Assembly: GCF_003148765.1 (NCBI RefSeq)
Contig: NZ_QGGV01000001.1
Span: forward strand, 428,001 to 492,000
Direction of reading: 5' to 3'
DNA length: 64,000 nt
DNA from: Silicimonas algicola
GTDB lineage: Bacteria > Pseudomonadota > Alphaproteobacteria > Rhodobacterales > Rhodobacteraceae
In this document: in pieces, positions 1 through 8,833 of the stretch
Numbering within the stretch: the first letter of the stretch is position 1
Layout of the letters: the number at the start of each line of letters is the position of its first letter
Notes under the pieces: model-generated
Database searches by the model: none
What the model saw: the letters and a program-made list of their open reading frames with translations, nothing else
Told to the model about the DNA's origin: nothing
Made by a program: the position numbers and the translations under genes

Positions 1-7
1 GAAGAGG

Positions 8-38
8 AACGGCGCGGGGCGATCGGCCTCGCGCCGTT
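8..38 (-). terminator. Hairpin after the TusA-family gene
   Basis: Inverted repeat AACGGCGCG / CGCGCCGTT just downstream of the minus-strand TusA-family stop codon. The T-run is weak (CCTCTTC), so intrinsic termination is only likely. Confidence 0.45.
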
Positions 39-43
39 TCCGT

Positions 44-292
44 TCAGCCCTTGCGGATCAGATAGGTCTGGACGCCGTCGGCATCGCCCGAAGACATCAG
101 CGTGTGCCCCTGTTCCGCGCAAAAGTGCGGCACGTCGATGACCGCCGCGGGATCGTCCGCGCGCACTCTCAGGACCGCGCCGGATGCCATTCCGCGCAAT
201 CGCTTCGCCGCCTTGAGGACGGGCAGGGGGCAAAGAAGCCCGGTTGCATCGAGGTCGTCATCGTAGGTCATGCGCAAATCGGTAGGATCCAT
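44..292 (-). CDS. TusA-family sulfurtransferase
   Basis: This 82-residue protein has the TusA/SirA-family hallmark CPLPVLKA at residues 21-28, preceded by DATGLL. The Cys would carry a persulfide and pass sulfur to a partner, as in tRNA thiolation or cofactor assembly. The length is close to the usual 75-80. The first ATG (292) is used; a second in-frame ATG seven codons later (271) is possible. The gene is divergent from ccdA, a pairing that suggests a role in cytoplasmic thiol or sulfur transfer linked to CcdA. Which TusA paralogue it is cannot be told from sequence alone. Confidence 0.85.
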   Translation of the reverse strand: MDPTDLRMTYDDDLDATGLLCPLPVLKAAKRLRGMASGAVLRVRADDPAAVIDVPHFCAEQGHTLMSSGDADGVQTYLIRKG

Positions 293-380
293 GTTTCAGG
301 AAGTCCACCGGGATGTGACAAGCCGTTCGGTGACGTGCCTCGCGCAATGGTCTAGGACATAACGGCACAAGGGGACCGCA

Positions 381-1133
381 ATGTTCGGAATAGACATCTT
401 CGACGCCAGCCTTCTGCCCGCGATCCTGGTCGCGCTGGCGGCCGGCGTGCTGTCCTTCCTCAGCCCCTGCGTCCTGCCAATCGTGCCGCCCTACCTCGCC
501 TACATGGGCGGGATATCGGTTACCCAGATGGGCACCGAGCGGGCGGCGAGATGGCGGACGCTTGGTCCGGCGCTGTTCTTCGTCCTTGGACTGTCGACGG
601 TCTTTCTGTTCCTCGGTTTCACCGCCTCGGCCTTCGGGCGTTTCTTCCTCGAGAACCAGGACTGGTTCGTCACCTTCGCCGGCATCATCATCATGATCTT
701 CGGCGCGCATTTTGTCGGCGTCTATCGGATCGGCTTCATGGATCGCGAGATGCGTATCGACGCGGGAGATCGGGGCGGATCGGCCTTCGGCGCTTATGTC
801 CTGGGCCTTGCCTTCGCCTTTGGCTGGACGCCCTGCATCGGTCCCATCCTGGGCGCCATCCTGTCGCTCGCCGCGACCGAGGCCGACATGGCCCGGGGCA
901 CGGTCCTTCTTGCCGCCTATGCGGCCGGACTAGGGCTTCCGTTCCTGCTGGTCGCGGCGTTCTTTCCCCGACTCGGCGGCGTCATGTCCTGGATGAAGCG
1001 GCACATGGAGCGGATCGAACGCATCATGGGCCTTCTTCTCTGGACGGTCGGCCTGTTGATGCTGACGGGCCAGTTCACCGATTTCAGCTGGTGGCTGAAC
1101 GAGACTTTCCCCGTCCTGCAGACATTGGGCTGA
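381..1133 (+). CDS. ccdA: Cytochrome c biogenesis protein CcdA
   Basis: This 250-residue polytopic membrane protein moves electrons from cytoplasmic thioredoxin across the inner membrane to periplasmic thiol partners used in cytochrome c maturation. The two redox motifs are visible: SPCVLP near residue 28 in the first membrane segment and TPCIGP near residue 154 in the internal repeat. Six hydrophobic segments fit the short CcdA form, without the DsbD thioredoxin domains. It starts with ATG after a GGGGACC stretch. It is divergent from the TusA-family gene. Confidence 0.93.
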   Translation: MFGIDIFDASLLPAILVALAAGVLSFLSPCVLPIVPPYLAYMGGISVTQMGTERAARWRTLGPALFFVLGLSTVFLFLGFTASAFGRFFLENQDWFVTFAGIIIMIFGAHFVGVYRIGFMDREMRIDAGDRGGSAFGAYVLGLAFAFGWTPCIGPILGAILSLAATEADMARGTVLLAAYAAGLGLPFLLVAAFFPRLGGVMSWMKRHMERIERIMGLLLWTVGLLMLTGQFTDFSWWLNETFPVLQTLG

Positions 1134-1229
1134 GGTCGCTCGGTTTGTTGACCAAACTGCCCGGAAACCCGCAGAAGTCGGGGCTTTTTTCGCTTCCCGC
1201 AGGCAAGTCGATTTCGTAGGCTTTGCTCC

Positions 1230-2516
1230 ATGATGCACAGGGGCATGACACACGTGGCGCGGCGCCGGGTGTTTTACATCCCCGGCTACGACCCCCATCC
1301 GCCACGGCGCTATCGCGAACTGTACCGGACCGAAAGCCGGAAGCAGGCCGTGATCTCGGGCTATCGGATCGAGCAGAAGTCGGACCGTGCCGATACAAGC
1401 TGGATGGTCCGCGCCGAGATGGAGGGGCACCTGGTCCATAGCCGAATCGACGTGCTCGTCTGGCACGACCTGGTACAGACATCAATGAAGGCTGGAATTC
1501 TCGGCACCTATCTTTCGCTGCTGCGGACGGCGTGGATCTATCTGTCGACGGGGACCTTGCGGCGGCTCTCGTGGCTGGCAAAGGGGCCCGTGTTTGCGGC
1601 GCTCTATCCGATCCTCATGCTCCTGGGCCAGCTTCTGATCGCTATTCTGGGCGCCGCGCTTATTGCGGGGGCGGCGGCCTGGACGGTGACGGCGGCCGGA
1701 ACCTTCGTGACCGGGCTTGTCGGACTGGGCGGCGATCCCTCGAGTCTCGCCTGGACGATCATCGGGTCCGCGGTTTTCTGGGTCATCTTCCTGCCGCTAG
1801 TCGTCGCGGCCCTGAGGTGGTTCAAGGCGCAGGATCACCGAACCTTCGCCTATTACCTGATGAACGACTTCGCCTACACGGCCAGGAAACGCGGCGCCTA
1901 TCCCGACGAGATCGAAGCCCGCCTGATCGAATGGCGGCACAGGATCGAGGCCGCACTTCGCGAGAATGTGGACGAGGTGCTGATCGTGGGCCACTCCTCG
2001 GGCGCGCATATGGCGGTGTCGCTCGTGGCGGACATCCTGCGGTCCAATCGCTTTCAGGACACAGGTCCCGCGCTGTCGCTACTGACGCTTGGCCAGGTGA
2101 TCCCGATGGTCAGTTTCCTGCCCGAGGCGCGACGACTCAGACGTGATCTCAGGATGCTCGCCACCGCCGAACGGATCGTCTGGCTGGACGTGTCGGCGCC
2201 CGGCGACGGGTGTTCTTTCGCGCTGGCGGACCCGGTTTCGGTGTCCGGCGTGGCACCGGCTCGGGGACAGAAGTGGCCGATCATCATTTCGGCCGCCTTC
2301 ACCAAGACCCTGTCGGAGGAAACGCAGCAGAAGTTGCGCCGCCGCTGGTTCCGCCTTCATTTTCAGTATCTTTGCGCCTTCGACCTGCCGGGCGACTATG
2401 ACTATTTCCGCATCACCGCAGGTCCCAGGACGCTTGGTCAGAGGTTCGAGGGGCGGCAGTCCTCGAACAGCCGCATCGACGTACCGGCCTCGCGCTTCAC
2501 CTCGACGATCACATGA
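1230..2516 (+). CDS. Membrane-associated alpha/beta-hydrolase-like protein
   Basis: This 428-residue protein begins with RVFYIPGYDPHPPRRY, an alpha/beta-hydrolase-like first strand and oxyanion region. Three strongly hydrophobic segments follow (about residues 115-200). The serine nucleophile elbow GHSSGA is near residue 253. It may act on a lipid or ester at the membrane; the substrate is unknown. Two starts are possible (1230 and 1245) and neither has a good ribosome binding site. Its stop overlaps the P450 start (ATGA), so the two are probably translated together. I know of no family name for it. Confidence 0.75.
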   Translation: MMHRGMTHVARRRVFYIPGYDPHPPRRYRELYRTESRKQAVISGYRIEQKSDRADTSWMVRAEMEGHLVHSRIDVLVWHDLVQTSMKAGILGTYLSLLRTAWIYLSTGTLRRLSWLAKGPVFAALYPILMLLGQLLIAILGAALIAGAAAWTVTAAGTFVTGLVGLGGDPSSLAWTIIGSAVFWVIFLPLVVAALRWFKAQDHRTFAYYLMNDFAYTARKRGAYPDEIEARLIEWRHRIEAALRENVDEVLIVGHSSGAHMAVSLVADILRSNRFQDTGPALSLLTLGQVIPMVSFLPEARRLRRDLRMLATAERIVWLDVSAPGDGCSFALADPVSVSGVAPARGQKWPIIISAAFTKTLSEETQQKLRRRWFRLHFQYLCAFDLPGDYDYFRITAGPRTLGQRFEGRQSSNSRIDVPASRFTSTIT

Positions 2517-3832
2517 TCCCGCCCAAACCGGCGGCGAGGGCCGGGCGCGTGTCGCTGTGGCGCTATTGGCGTCTGTTCCGGCGGGACATCCTGTCGGCGC
2601 AGCCTGGGCGTCTGTACCACGCCAGGATGGCGGAGTTTCGGACGCCCTTCTTCCGGTCGTTCCTCGTGAACGAACCCGACCTGGTGCGCGAGGTGTTGAC
2701 CGGGCGGCCGGAGAATTTTCCGAAGTCGGAGAGGGTCACACGAGGGCTTCGACCCCTTCTGGGACGGTCGGTCTTCGTGACCAACGGGGCGGAATGGGCG
2801 CGGCAGAGGCGGATCATCGACCCGGCCTTCGAAGGGGGGAGGGTGCGGGACGGCTTTCCGGCCATGCTCGCGGCGGCGGAGGCTGCGGTGGAGCGGGTGG
2901 TGCCGGGCGTCGTCGATGTGGAAGCGATGGCGAGTCGGGCGACGGCGGACGTGATCTTCCGCACGCTGTTCTCGATCCCGATCGAGGATCGGCTCGCGGC
3001 GGAAACATACAGCGCTTTCAGGGACTTCCAGCGCGTCCAGCCGGTCGCCATCGGGGCCGCGCTATTGCCCTGGTGGCCGGTGCGTCATCCAAGGGCGGCG
3101 CGGGACGGGGCGGCTCGGATCAGGGCGGCTATCGCGGCGCTTGTCGTGGACCGGCAGGTGGCGATCCGGGACGGGAGGGCGCCGGACGATCTGGCGACGA
3201 AGATCATGACGACGGCGGATCCTGAGACGGGCCAGACCTTCGAACCGACGGAGATGATCGACCAGGTGGCGATCTTCTTTCTGGCCGGGCACGAGACGAG
3301 TGCGGCCCTTCTGGGTTGGACACTGTGGTGCCTGGCGGCGGCGCCGGAGTGGGGCGAGCGCGTCGCGGCGGAGGCCGAGGCCTTCATGCAGAGCCCTGAA
3401 TTTGCTGCCCTATCCGGGATGCGAGCGACGCGGAACGTGCTGCGCGAGGTGCTGCGGCTTTATCCGCCGGTGCCGATGATGGTGCGCGAGACGATGAAGG
3501 CCGAAAGGTTCAGGGACCGCGACGTGCCCAAGGGGTCGCAGGTGGTTCTGTCGCCGTGGCACCTGGGGCGGCATGAGCGTTTGTGGGAGGATCCTGACAC
3601 CTTCGATCCGTCGAGATGGGACCGACAGACGCCTGTCAGGGAGGCCTGGCTGCCGTTCTCGGCCGGGCCGCGCGTCTGTCCGGGCGCGGGCTTTGCGATG
3701 GCCGAGGCGGCGGTGCTGGTAGCGGCTCTGATGGCGCGCTTCCGGTTCGAGGCGATGGAAACGCCGGTGCCGGTGGCACACCTGACGGTGAGGTCGCGGG
3801 ACGGGATCCGGCTGCGGGCGGAGGCCCGCTGA
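2513..3832 (+). CDS. Cytochrome P450
   Basis: This 439-residue soluble bacterial P450 has all the core motifs: the I-helix oxygen-activation motif AGHETS near residue 257, the ExxR motif in REVLRLYPP near residue 311, and the haem-thiolate loop FSAGPRVCPG with the Cys ligand near residue 389. It should be a haem monooxygenase fed by a ferredoxin; a [2Fe-2S] ferredoxin gene lies 3 kb downstream, though the link is inference. It overlaps the upstream hydrolase gene by ATGA. The subfamily and substrate cannot be assigned from sequence alone. Confidence 0.93.
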   Translation: MIPPKPAARAGRVSLWRYWRLFRRDILSAQPGRLYHARMAEFRTPFFRSFLVNEPDLVREVLTGRPENFPKSERVTRGLRPLLGRSVFVTNGAEWARQRRIIDPAFEGGRVRDGFPAMLAAAEAAVERVVPGVVDVEAMASRATADVIFRTLFSIPIEDRLAAETYSAFRDFQRVQPVAIGAALLPWWPVRHPRAARDGAARIRAAIAALVVDRQVAIRDGRAPDDLATKIMTTADPETGQTFEPTEMIDQVAIFFLAGHETSAALLGWTLWCLAAAPEWGERVAAEAEAFMQSPEFAALSGMRATRNVLREVLRLYPPVPMMVRETMKAERFRDRDVPKGSQVVLSPWHLGRHERLWEDPDTFDPSRWDRQTPVREAWLPFSAGPRVCPGAGFAMAEAAVLVAALMARFRFEAMETPVPVAHLTVRSRDGIRLRAEAR

Positions 3833-3836
3833 GGCG

Positions 3837-3879
3837 CGTCGGTATTACGTCGGTATTGCGTCGGTATCACGTCGGTGCG
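3837..3879. repeat. Four tandem 11-bp units, consensus CGTCGGTATNR
   Basis: Units at 3837-3847, 3848-3858, 3859-3869 and a partial unit at 3870-3879 follow the P450 stop. On the minus strand they encode the last residues (RRDTDAIPT) and the TAA stop of the RHH protein. A closely related array lies inside purL at 41511-41547. Confidence 0.9.
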
Positions 3880-4090
3880 CGGATAGGTAACGACCGAGCA
3901 CGTATACGCGAATGGCGGAGGCAAGTCCGGTGTCCGGATCGCGCGCGGCGTCGATCTCGGCGGCGAGGTCGTTGAGCGCCCGACCGTCCTCCTTCGCGAT
4001 CTCGCGGAAGGCGCGCCAGAACTCGTCCTCGAGCGTCACGCTGGTGCGGTGGCCTTTGAGCGTCAGCGAGTGCTTGACCGGCCGTCCCAT
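3845..4090 (-). CDS. Ribbon-helix-helix domain protein
   Basis: This protein of 81 residues (82 if the GTG at 4093 is used) has an N-terminal RHH-type segment (VKHSLTLKGHRTSVTLEDEF) followed by two helices, as in the RHH_4 family common in Rhodobacteraceae. It is probably a small DNA-binding or structural regulator; its target is unknown. Its start overlaps the stop of the DUF4169 gene, so fumC, DUF4169 and this gene form one operon. The oddity is the C-terminus: the last ten or so codons and the stop lie in an 11-bp tandem repeat, so the original end has been replaced or extended. Confidence 0.8.
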   Translation of the reverse strand: MGRPVKHSLTLKGHRTSVTLEDEFWRAFREIAKEDGRALNDLAAEIDAARDPDTGLASAIRVYVLGRYLSAHRRDTDAIPT

Positions 4091-4266
4091 CACTCGCGCT
4101 CGTGGCCGTCGAGGTCGCGCGTTGCCTTGTCGGCCTCGGCGCGCTCTTTCGCCTTCTCGCCCTTCGTGCGTCCGAACTTGACCGCGTTCGCGTCGGCGCG
4201 GGCCTTGTCCTGACCCTTGGCGCGCGCCTTGCGCGCCTTCGACAGGTTGACGACCTTGCCCGTCAC
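4090..4266 (-). CDS. DUF4169 family small basic protein
   Basis: A 58-residue reading frame starts at a GTG (4266-4264) that overlaps the fumC stop (GTGA) and ends in a TGA that overlaps the next gene. The protein begins [16 protein letters not shown] and is full of Lys, Arg, Ala and Glu, which matches the DUF4169 family found next to fumC in this bacterial group. It may form one charged helix. The function is unknown; translational coupling to fumC on one side and the RHH gene on the other is what the sequence shows. Confidence 0.8.
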   Translation of the reverse strand: MTGKVVNLSKARKARAKGQDKARADANAVKFGRTKGEKAKERAEADKATRDLDGHERE

Positions 4267-5654
4267 TTCGGCCCGATCATGTCCTCGGGGCGGACGACGC
4301 GGTCGAAGGTCTCCTCATCCACGAAGCCCAGCTTCACGGCCTCTTCGCGGAGGGTGGTGCCGTTCTTGTGGGCCGTCTTGGCGACCTTGGTGGCGTTGTC
4401 GTAACCGATGGTGGGGGCGAGCGCGGTGACCAGCATCAGGGATTCGCGCATCAGGCGGTCGATGCGTTCCACGTTGGCCTCGGTGCCGTTCAGCATCCGC
4501 AGCGTGAAGCTGTCGGCGGCGTCGCCCAGAAGCTGCATGGACTGAAGCAGGTTGTAGGCCATCATCGGGTTGTAGACGTTCAACTCGAAATGCCCTTGGC
4601 TTCCGGCAAAGGCGATGGCCGCGTCGTTGCCGAGGATATGGGCGCAGACCTGCGTCATCGCCTCGGCCTGGGTCGGGTTGACCTTGCCGGGCATGATCGA
4701 CGATCCGGGCTCGTTCTCCGGCAGGAGCAGCTCGCCCAGGCCCGAGCGGGGGCCTGAGCCGAGGAAACGGATGTCGTTGGCGATCTTGTAGGCGGCCATC
4801 GCGACCGTCTTGACCGCGCCCGACATGAAGACCATCGCGTCGTGGGCCGCGAGTGCCTCGAACTTGTTGGGGGCGGTGACGAAGGGCAGGCCGGTGATCC
4901 TGGCGATCCCCGCCGCGACGGTCGTGTCCCAGCCTTTTTCGGTGTTGAGCCCGGTGCCGACGGCCGTGCCGCCCTGCGCCAGTTCATAGATGCCGGGCAG
5001 CGCCAGCTCGATCCGCTTGATGCCGTTCCGGATCTGCATCGCGTAGCCCGAGAATTCCTGCCCGAGCGTGAGCGGCGTCGCGTCCTGGGTGTGGGTGCGG
5101 CCGATCTTGATGATGTCGCGGAAGGCTTCCGACTTCGCCTCCAGCCCCTCGGCCAGAACGGTGAGACCGGGCAGCAGCACGTCGCGCGCGGTCATCGCGA
5201 CCGCGATGTGCATGGCGGTCGGGAAGGTATCGTTCGACGACTGGCCCATGTTGACGTGGTCGTTCGGGTGAACCGGCGTCTTGGACCCCATCTCGCCGCC
5301 GAGAATTTCGATCGCGCGGTTCGAGACGACTTCGTTTGCGTTCATGTTCGACTGGGTGCCCGAGCCGGTCTGCCAGACGACGAGCGGGAAGTGGTCGTCG
5401 AGCTTGCCCGCGACGACCTCTCTCGCGGCTTCGATCATGGCGTCCGCGATTTCGGGCTTCAGCTTGCCGCTGGCCTTGTTCGTCTCGGCGCAGGCCTGCT
5501 TGATGACGCCGAGGGCGCGCACCACCGCGACCGGCTGCTTTTCCCAACCGATCGGGAAGTTCTGGAGGCTGCGCTGCGTTTGTGCGCCCCAGTAGCGGTC
5601 GGAGGGAACCTCGAGCGGGCCGAAGCTGTCGGTTTCGGTGCGGGTCTGGGTCAT
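4263..5654 (-). CDS. fumC: Fumarate hydratase class II
   Basis: This 463-residue enzyme interconverts fumarate and L-malate in the TCA cycle as an oxygen-stable, iron-free homotetramer. The superfamily signature [11 protein letters not shown] is present near residue 318, and [20 protein letters not shown] carries other active-site residues. The ATG at 5654 is chosen because it starts [16 protein letters not shown] at the usual family position; the frame is open much further upstream but that part is not fumarase-like. It heads an operon with DUF4169 and an RHH protein. Confidence 0.97.
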   Translation of the reverse strand: MTQTRTETDSFGPLEVPSDRYWGAQTQRSLQNFPIGWEKQPVAVVRALGVIKQACAETNKASGKLKPEIADAMIEAAREVVAGKLDDHFPLVVWQTGSGTQSNMNANEVVSNRAIEILGGEMGSKTPVHPNDHVNMGQSSNDTFPTAMHIAVAMTARDVLLPGLTVLAEGLEAKSEAFRDIIKIGRTHTQDATPLTLGQEFSGYAMQIRNGIKRIELALPGIYELAQGGTAVGTGLNTEKGWDTTVAAGIARITGLPFVTAPNKFEALAAHDAMVFMSGAVKTVAMAAYKIANDIRFLGSGPRSGLGELLLPENEPGSSIMPGKVNPTQAEAMTQVCAHILGNDAAIAFAGSQGHFELNVYNPMMAYNLLQSMQLLGDAADSFTLRMLNGTEANVERIDRLMRESLMLVTALAPTIGYDNATKVAKTAHKNGTTLREEAVKLGFVDEETFDRVVRPEDMIGPK

Positions 5655-5734
5655 GCGTGTCTCCTCGGGCAGGCTGGCGAGGAGAGCTATAGGCAAGGCA
5701 TGAAGATATGACAACGGCGGGCCGGTGGCGCGCG

Positions 5735-6322
5735 TCAGGCCATCCGGCGCAGGCTTGCGCGCGAGAAGCGCGGGTGCTCGGCAAGGCCGCGCGACAGGCT
5801 GTCCTTCATCTCGGCGTAGTTCTCGCCGTAGAAGTAGAAGAGCGTCCGGTCGAGCCGTGCGTCCCATCCCCGGCTGACGCCGATGTGCTGGATCGCCTCC
5901 TTGCAGAGGAGTGCGAGATCGCGGCGTGTGTCGGCGTCGGGGGCGGCGTCGCTGGCGATCGACAGTTCCAGCCCCTCGGTCCGGCCGAAGACCATCGGTT
6001 CGTCGACGCTGTCGGCGAGGCGGATCGACGACCCGCAAGGCGCCGCGAGGTATTCGAGCATCCCCGCCACGGTGGCCAGTGCTGCCTGCGACGCCCTGGT
6101 GAGGCCGAGCGCCATGTCGACGCCCAGGGGTTCGCCCGTGGGGCGCGTGCGCGTGCGGCAGTCGATGACCGTGCCGAGACCCGCCGCGGCGAGTTGAGCC
6201 TTCAGGGGCGCGGCGTAGAGCTTTTCGGCGTCGCGGTGGCCAAGCTTCACCGGCAGGTGAACCTGCGCCAGCGTGACGTCGAGCATCGCGCCCGGTTTGG
6301 GCTTGAGGTCGCGGAAGAACAT
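5735..6322 (-). CDS. Hypothetical protein, 195 aa
   Basis: I do not recognise this family. The protein is soluble, with no signal peptide or membrane segment, mildly acidic, with a C-terminal stretch ending [14 protein letters not shown]. It contains a distinctive block [20 protein letters not shown]. Two separated conserved-looking parts (about residues 1-60 and 95-195) suggest an alpha/beta fold. It lies upstream of fumC on the same strand with an 80-bp gap, so it may be co-transcribed, and downstream of the OB-fold gene. Coding is supported by its length and codon use typical of the neighbours. Confidence 0.6.
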   Translation of the reverse strand: MFFRDLKPKPGAMLDVTLAQVHLPVKLGHRDAEKLYAAPLKAQLAAAGLGTVIDCRTRTRPTGEPLGVDMALGLTRASQAALATVAGMLEYLAAPCGSSIRLADSVDEPMVFGRTEGLELSIASDAAPDADTRRDLALLCKEAIQHIGVSRGWDARLDRTLFYFYGENYAEMKDSLSRGLAEHPRFSRASLRRMA

Positions 6323-6413
6323 GGCAGCGGTCTCCGGTCGTGACCGGGGCAGACTGGCGGGCGATTGTGGCGAAAAGGCGGTGTCAGCGTGTTCGCCGCA
6401 GATTTCCGTCGGG

Positions 6414-7968
<1,555 letters not shown>

Positions 7969-7977
7969 AAGATAAGT

Positions 7978-8051
7978 GGCGGCGACGCCAGGGAGGAGGA
8001 GAGGCGCCGCCGCCGAGGACAAAGGACCCAGGGAGGAGGAGAGGGCCCCTT
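7978..8051 (-). ncRNA. CcsR-like (cuckoo) sRNA, fourth unit
   Basis: Two minus-strand hairpins. The first has arms AAGGGGCCC / GGGUCCUUU (8043-8051 and 8021-8029); the second has arms GGCGGCGGCGCC / GGCGUCGCCGCC (8003-8014 and 7978-7989). Each shows the 13-nt loop UCUCCUCCUCCCU. The stems are complete only if read from the minus strand, where variant positions become G-U pairs. The last hairpin lies 9 bp from the end of the converging gene. Confidence 0.85.
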
Positions 8052-8086
8052 GTTCCGGTCCCGACCGCTTGGGCCGGGTGTCTGGT

Positions 8087-8159
8087 GCGGCGACGCCAGG
8101 GAGGAGGAGAGGCGCCGCCGCGTAGGACAAAGAACCCAGGGAGGAGGAGAGGGCTCCTT
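8087..8159 (-). ncRNA. CcsR-like (cuckoo) sRNA, third unit
   Basis: Hairpin pair with loops carrying CCUCCUCCC. The first stem is AAGGAGCCC / GGGUUCUUU (8151-8159 and 8129-8137); the second has a GCGGCGGCGCC arm (8111-8121) pairing with 8087-8097 through a G-U. The two hairpins are separated by seven nucleotides. It is expected to be cut from a transcript that begins at the DUF1127 gene. Confidence 0.85.
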
Positions 8160-8195
8160 GTTCCGACCCCGGCCTCGCGACCGGGTATGGGTTGT

Positions 8196-8265
8196 GCGGC
8201 GGCGCCAGGGAGGAGGAGAGGCGCCGCCGCCAGGCAGAGAACCCAAAGGGAGGAGGAGGGTTCCC
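8196..8265 (-). ncRNA. CcsR-like (cuckoo) sRNA, second unit
   Basis: Hairpin pair with loops carrying CCUCCUCCC. The first stem is GGGAACCC / GGGUUCUC (8258-8265 and 8237-8244); the second is a perfect GCGGCGGCGCC stem (8220-8230 with 8196-8206). Spacing and order match the other units. Confidence 0.85.
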
Positions 8266-8308
8266 TGGTCTTGTTGCCCGTCACGCAAGGACATCGGGCG
8301 GTATTTGC

Positions 8309-8379
8309 GTGACGACGCCAGGGAGGAGGAGAGGCGCCGTCACAGGTTCCAGGGACCCCGGGAGGAGGTGGAGTCCCCG
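8309..8379 (-). ncRNA. CcsR-like (cuckoo) sRNA, first unit
   Basis: The first unit after the DUF1127 stop codon. Its first hairpin (8350-8379, stem CGGGGAC / GUCCCUG) has a larger loop still holding CCUCCUCCC; its second (8309-8343) has the GUGACGGCGCC arm. The lower arm of the second hairpin can instead pair with 8279-8288 (CGTCACGCAA), giving a competing ten-base-pair stem. Confidence 0.82.
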
Positions 8380-8383
8380 AAAG

Positions 8384-8596
8384 CTATCCTTCGTAGGCCG
8401 CCTTGTAGGCGACGCCGCGCAGGGCCGACCGGTGCAGACCGAGGTCACTCAGCTCGCGGTCGGTCAGCGACTGCAGCTCGTCCAGCGTGGTCCGGTAGGT
8501 GCGGTACTGTGCGTAGCGGCGGCGCATGCCGCCGATGATGCCCGGAAGGCCGGTGGCCAAGTCGCGGGCGTCGTGGTTCACATTTACTGTGCTCAT
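8384..8596 (-). CDS. DUF1127 small protein, CcaF1-like
   Basis: This 70-residue protein ends in the DUF1127 (YjiS-like) helix-turn-helix-type motif LQSLTDRELSDLGLHRSALR. In Rhodobacter sphaeroides a DUF1127 protein named CcaF1 is encoded directly upstream of, and co-transcribed with, the CcsR1-4 small RNAs, and acts on RNA. Here four CcsR-like RNAs start five bases after the stop codon, so the same arrangement is very likely. An RNA-binding role is inferred from that homologous locus. The basic stretch MRRRYAQYRTYRTTL fits RNA contact. Confidence 0.88.
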   Translation of the reverse strand: MSTVNVNHDARDLATGLPGIIGGMRRRYAQYRTYRTTLDELQSLTDRELSDLGLHRSALRGVAYKAAYEG

Positions 8597-8648
8597 CTTC
8601 GTATTCCTTCATGCGGGAGGTGGCCCGCTCTCGTGTTCGTTGGAATTG

Positions 8649-8676
8649 AAGATAAGCGAATGCTGCACCTGCACAA
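8649..8676 (-). promoter_or_regulatory. Candidate promoter of the DUF1127-CcsR transcript
   Basis: Minus strand TTGTGC (8671-8676), 16-base spacer, TATCTT (8649-8654), 53 bases upstream of the DUF1127 start. In Rhodobacter the homologous promoter is used by RpoHI/RpoHII; which sigma factor reads this one cannot be told by eye. Confidence 0.4.
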
Positions 8677-8833
8677 TGCCCGCGTTTGCAATGCCGCTAT
8701 GCAGCAATGTCATACGTTAACAGTGACGTAAGGTTACGGAATGCTTAAGTTTTCGCCAACTCTGCCTCACCGGGTTGCAGTTGCGGCGAGGGCGGGTGAA
8801 ATTCGCATCAGCAGCAAGAAAGTTGAGGTCGAA

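Noticed and set aside
1150-1195. Terminator after ccdA
   Set aside because: A T-run is present (GGCTTTTTT) but the possible stem is only four base pairs.
3845-4266. RHH and DUF4169 genes as a toxin-antitoxin pair
   Set aside because: The pair is a usual companion of fumC in this group, and DUF4169 has no toxin-like feature.
5655-6038. N-terminal extension of fumC in the same open frame
   Set aside because: It is unlike fumarases, overlaps the upstream gene, and the ATG at 5654 is at the family start.
7978-8379. Regularly spaced repeats resembling a CRISPR array
   Set aside because: The repeats are hairpin pairs with variable stems and constant loops, spacers also fold, and no cas gene is near. 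A CcsR-type sRNA array fits better.
7981-8538. Several overlapping plus- and minus-strand ORFs through the hairpin array
   Set aside because: They are low-complexity frames forced open by GC-rich repeats, with no resemblance to known proteins.
8717-8760. TTAA-like halves as a CtrA site upstream of mrp
   Set aside because: Spacing does not give TTAA-N7-TTAA and no second half-site is convincing.
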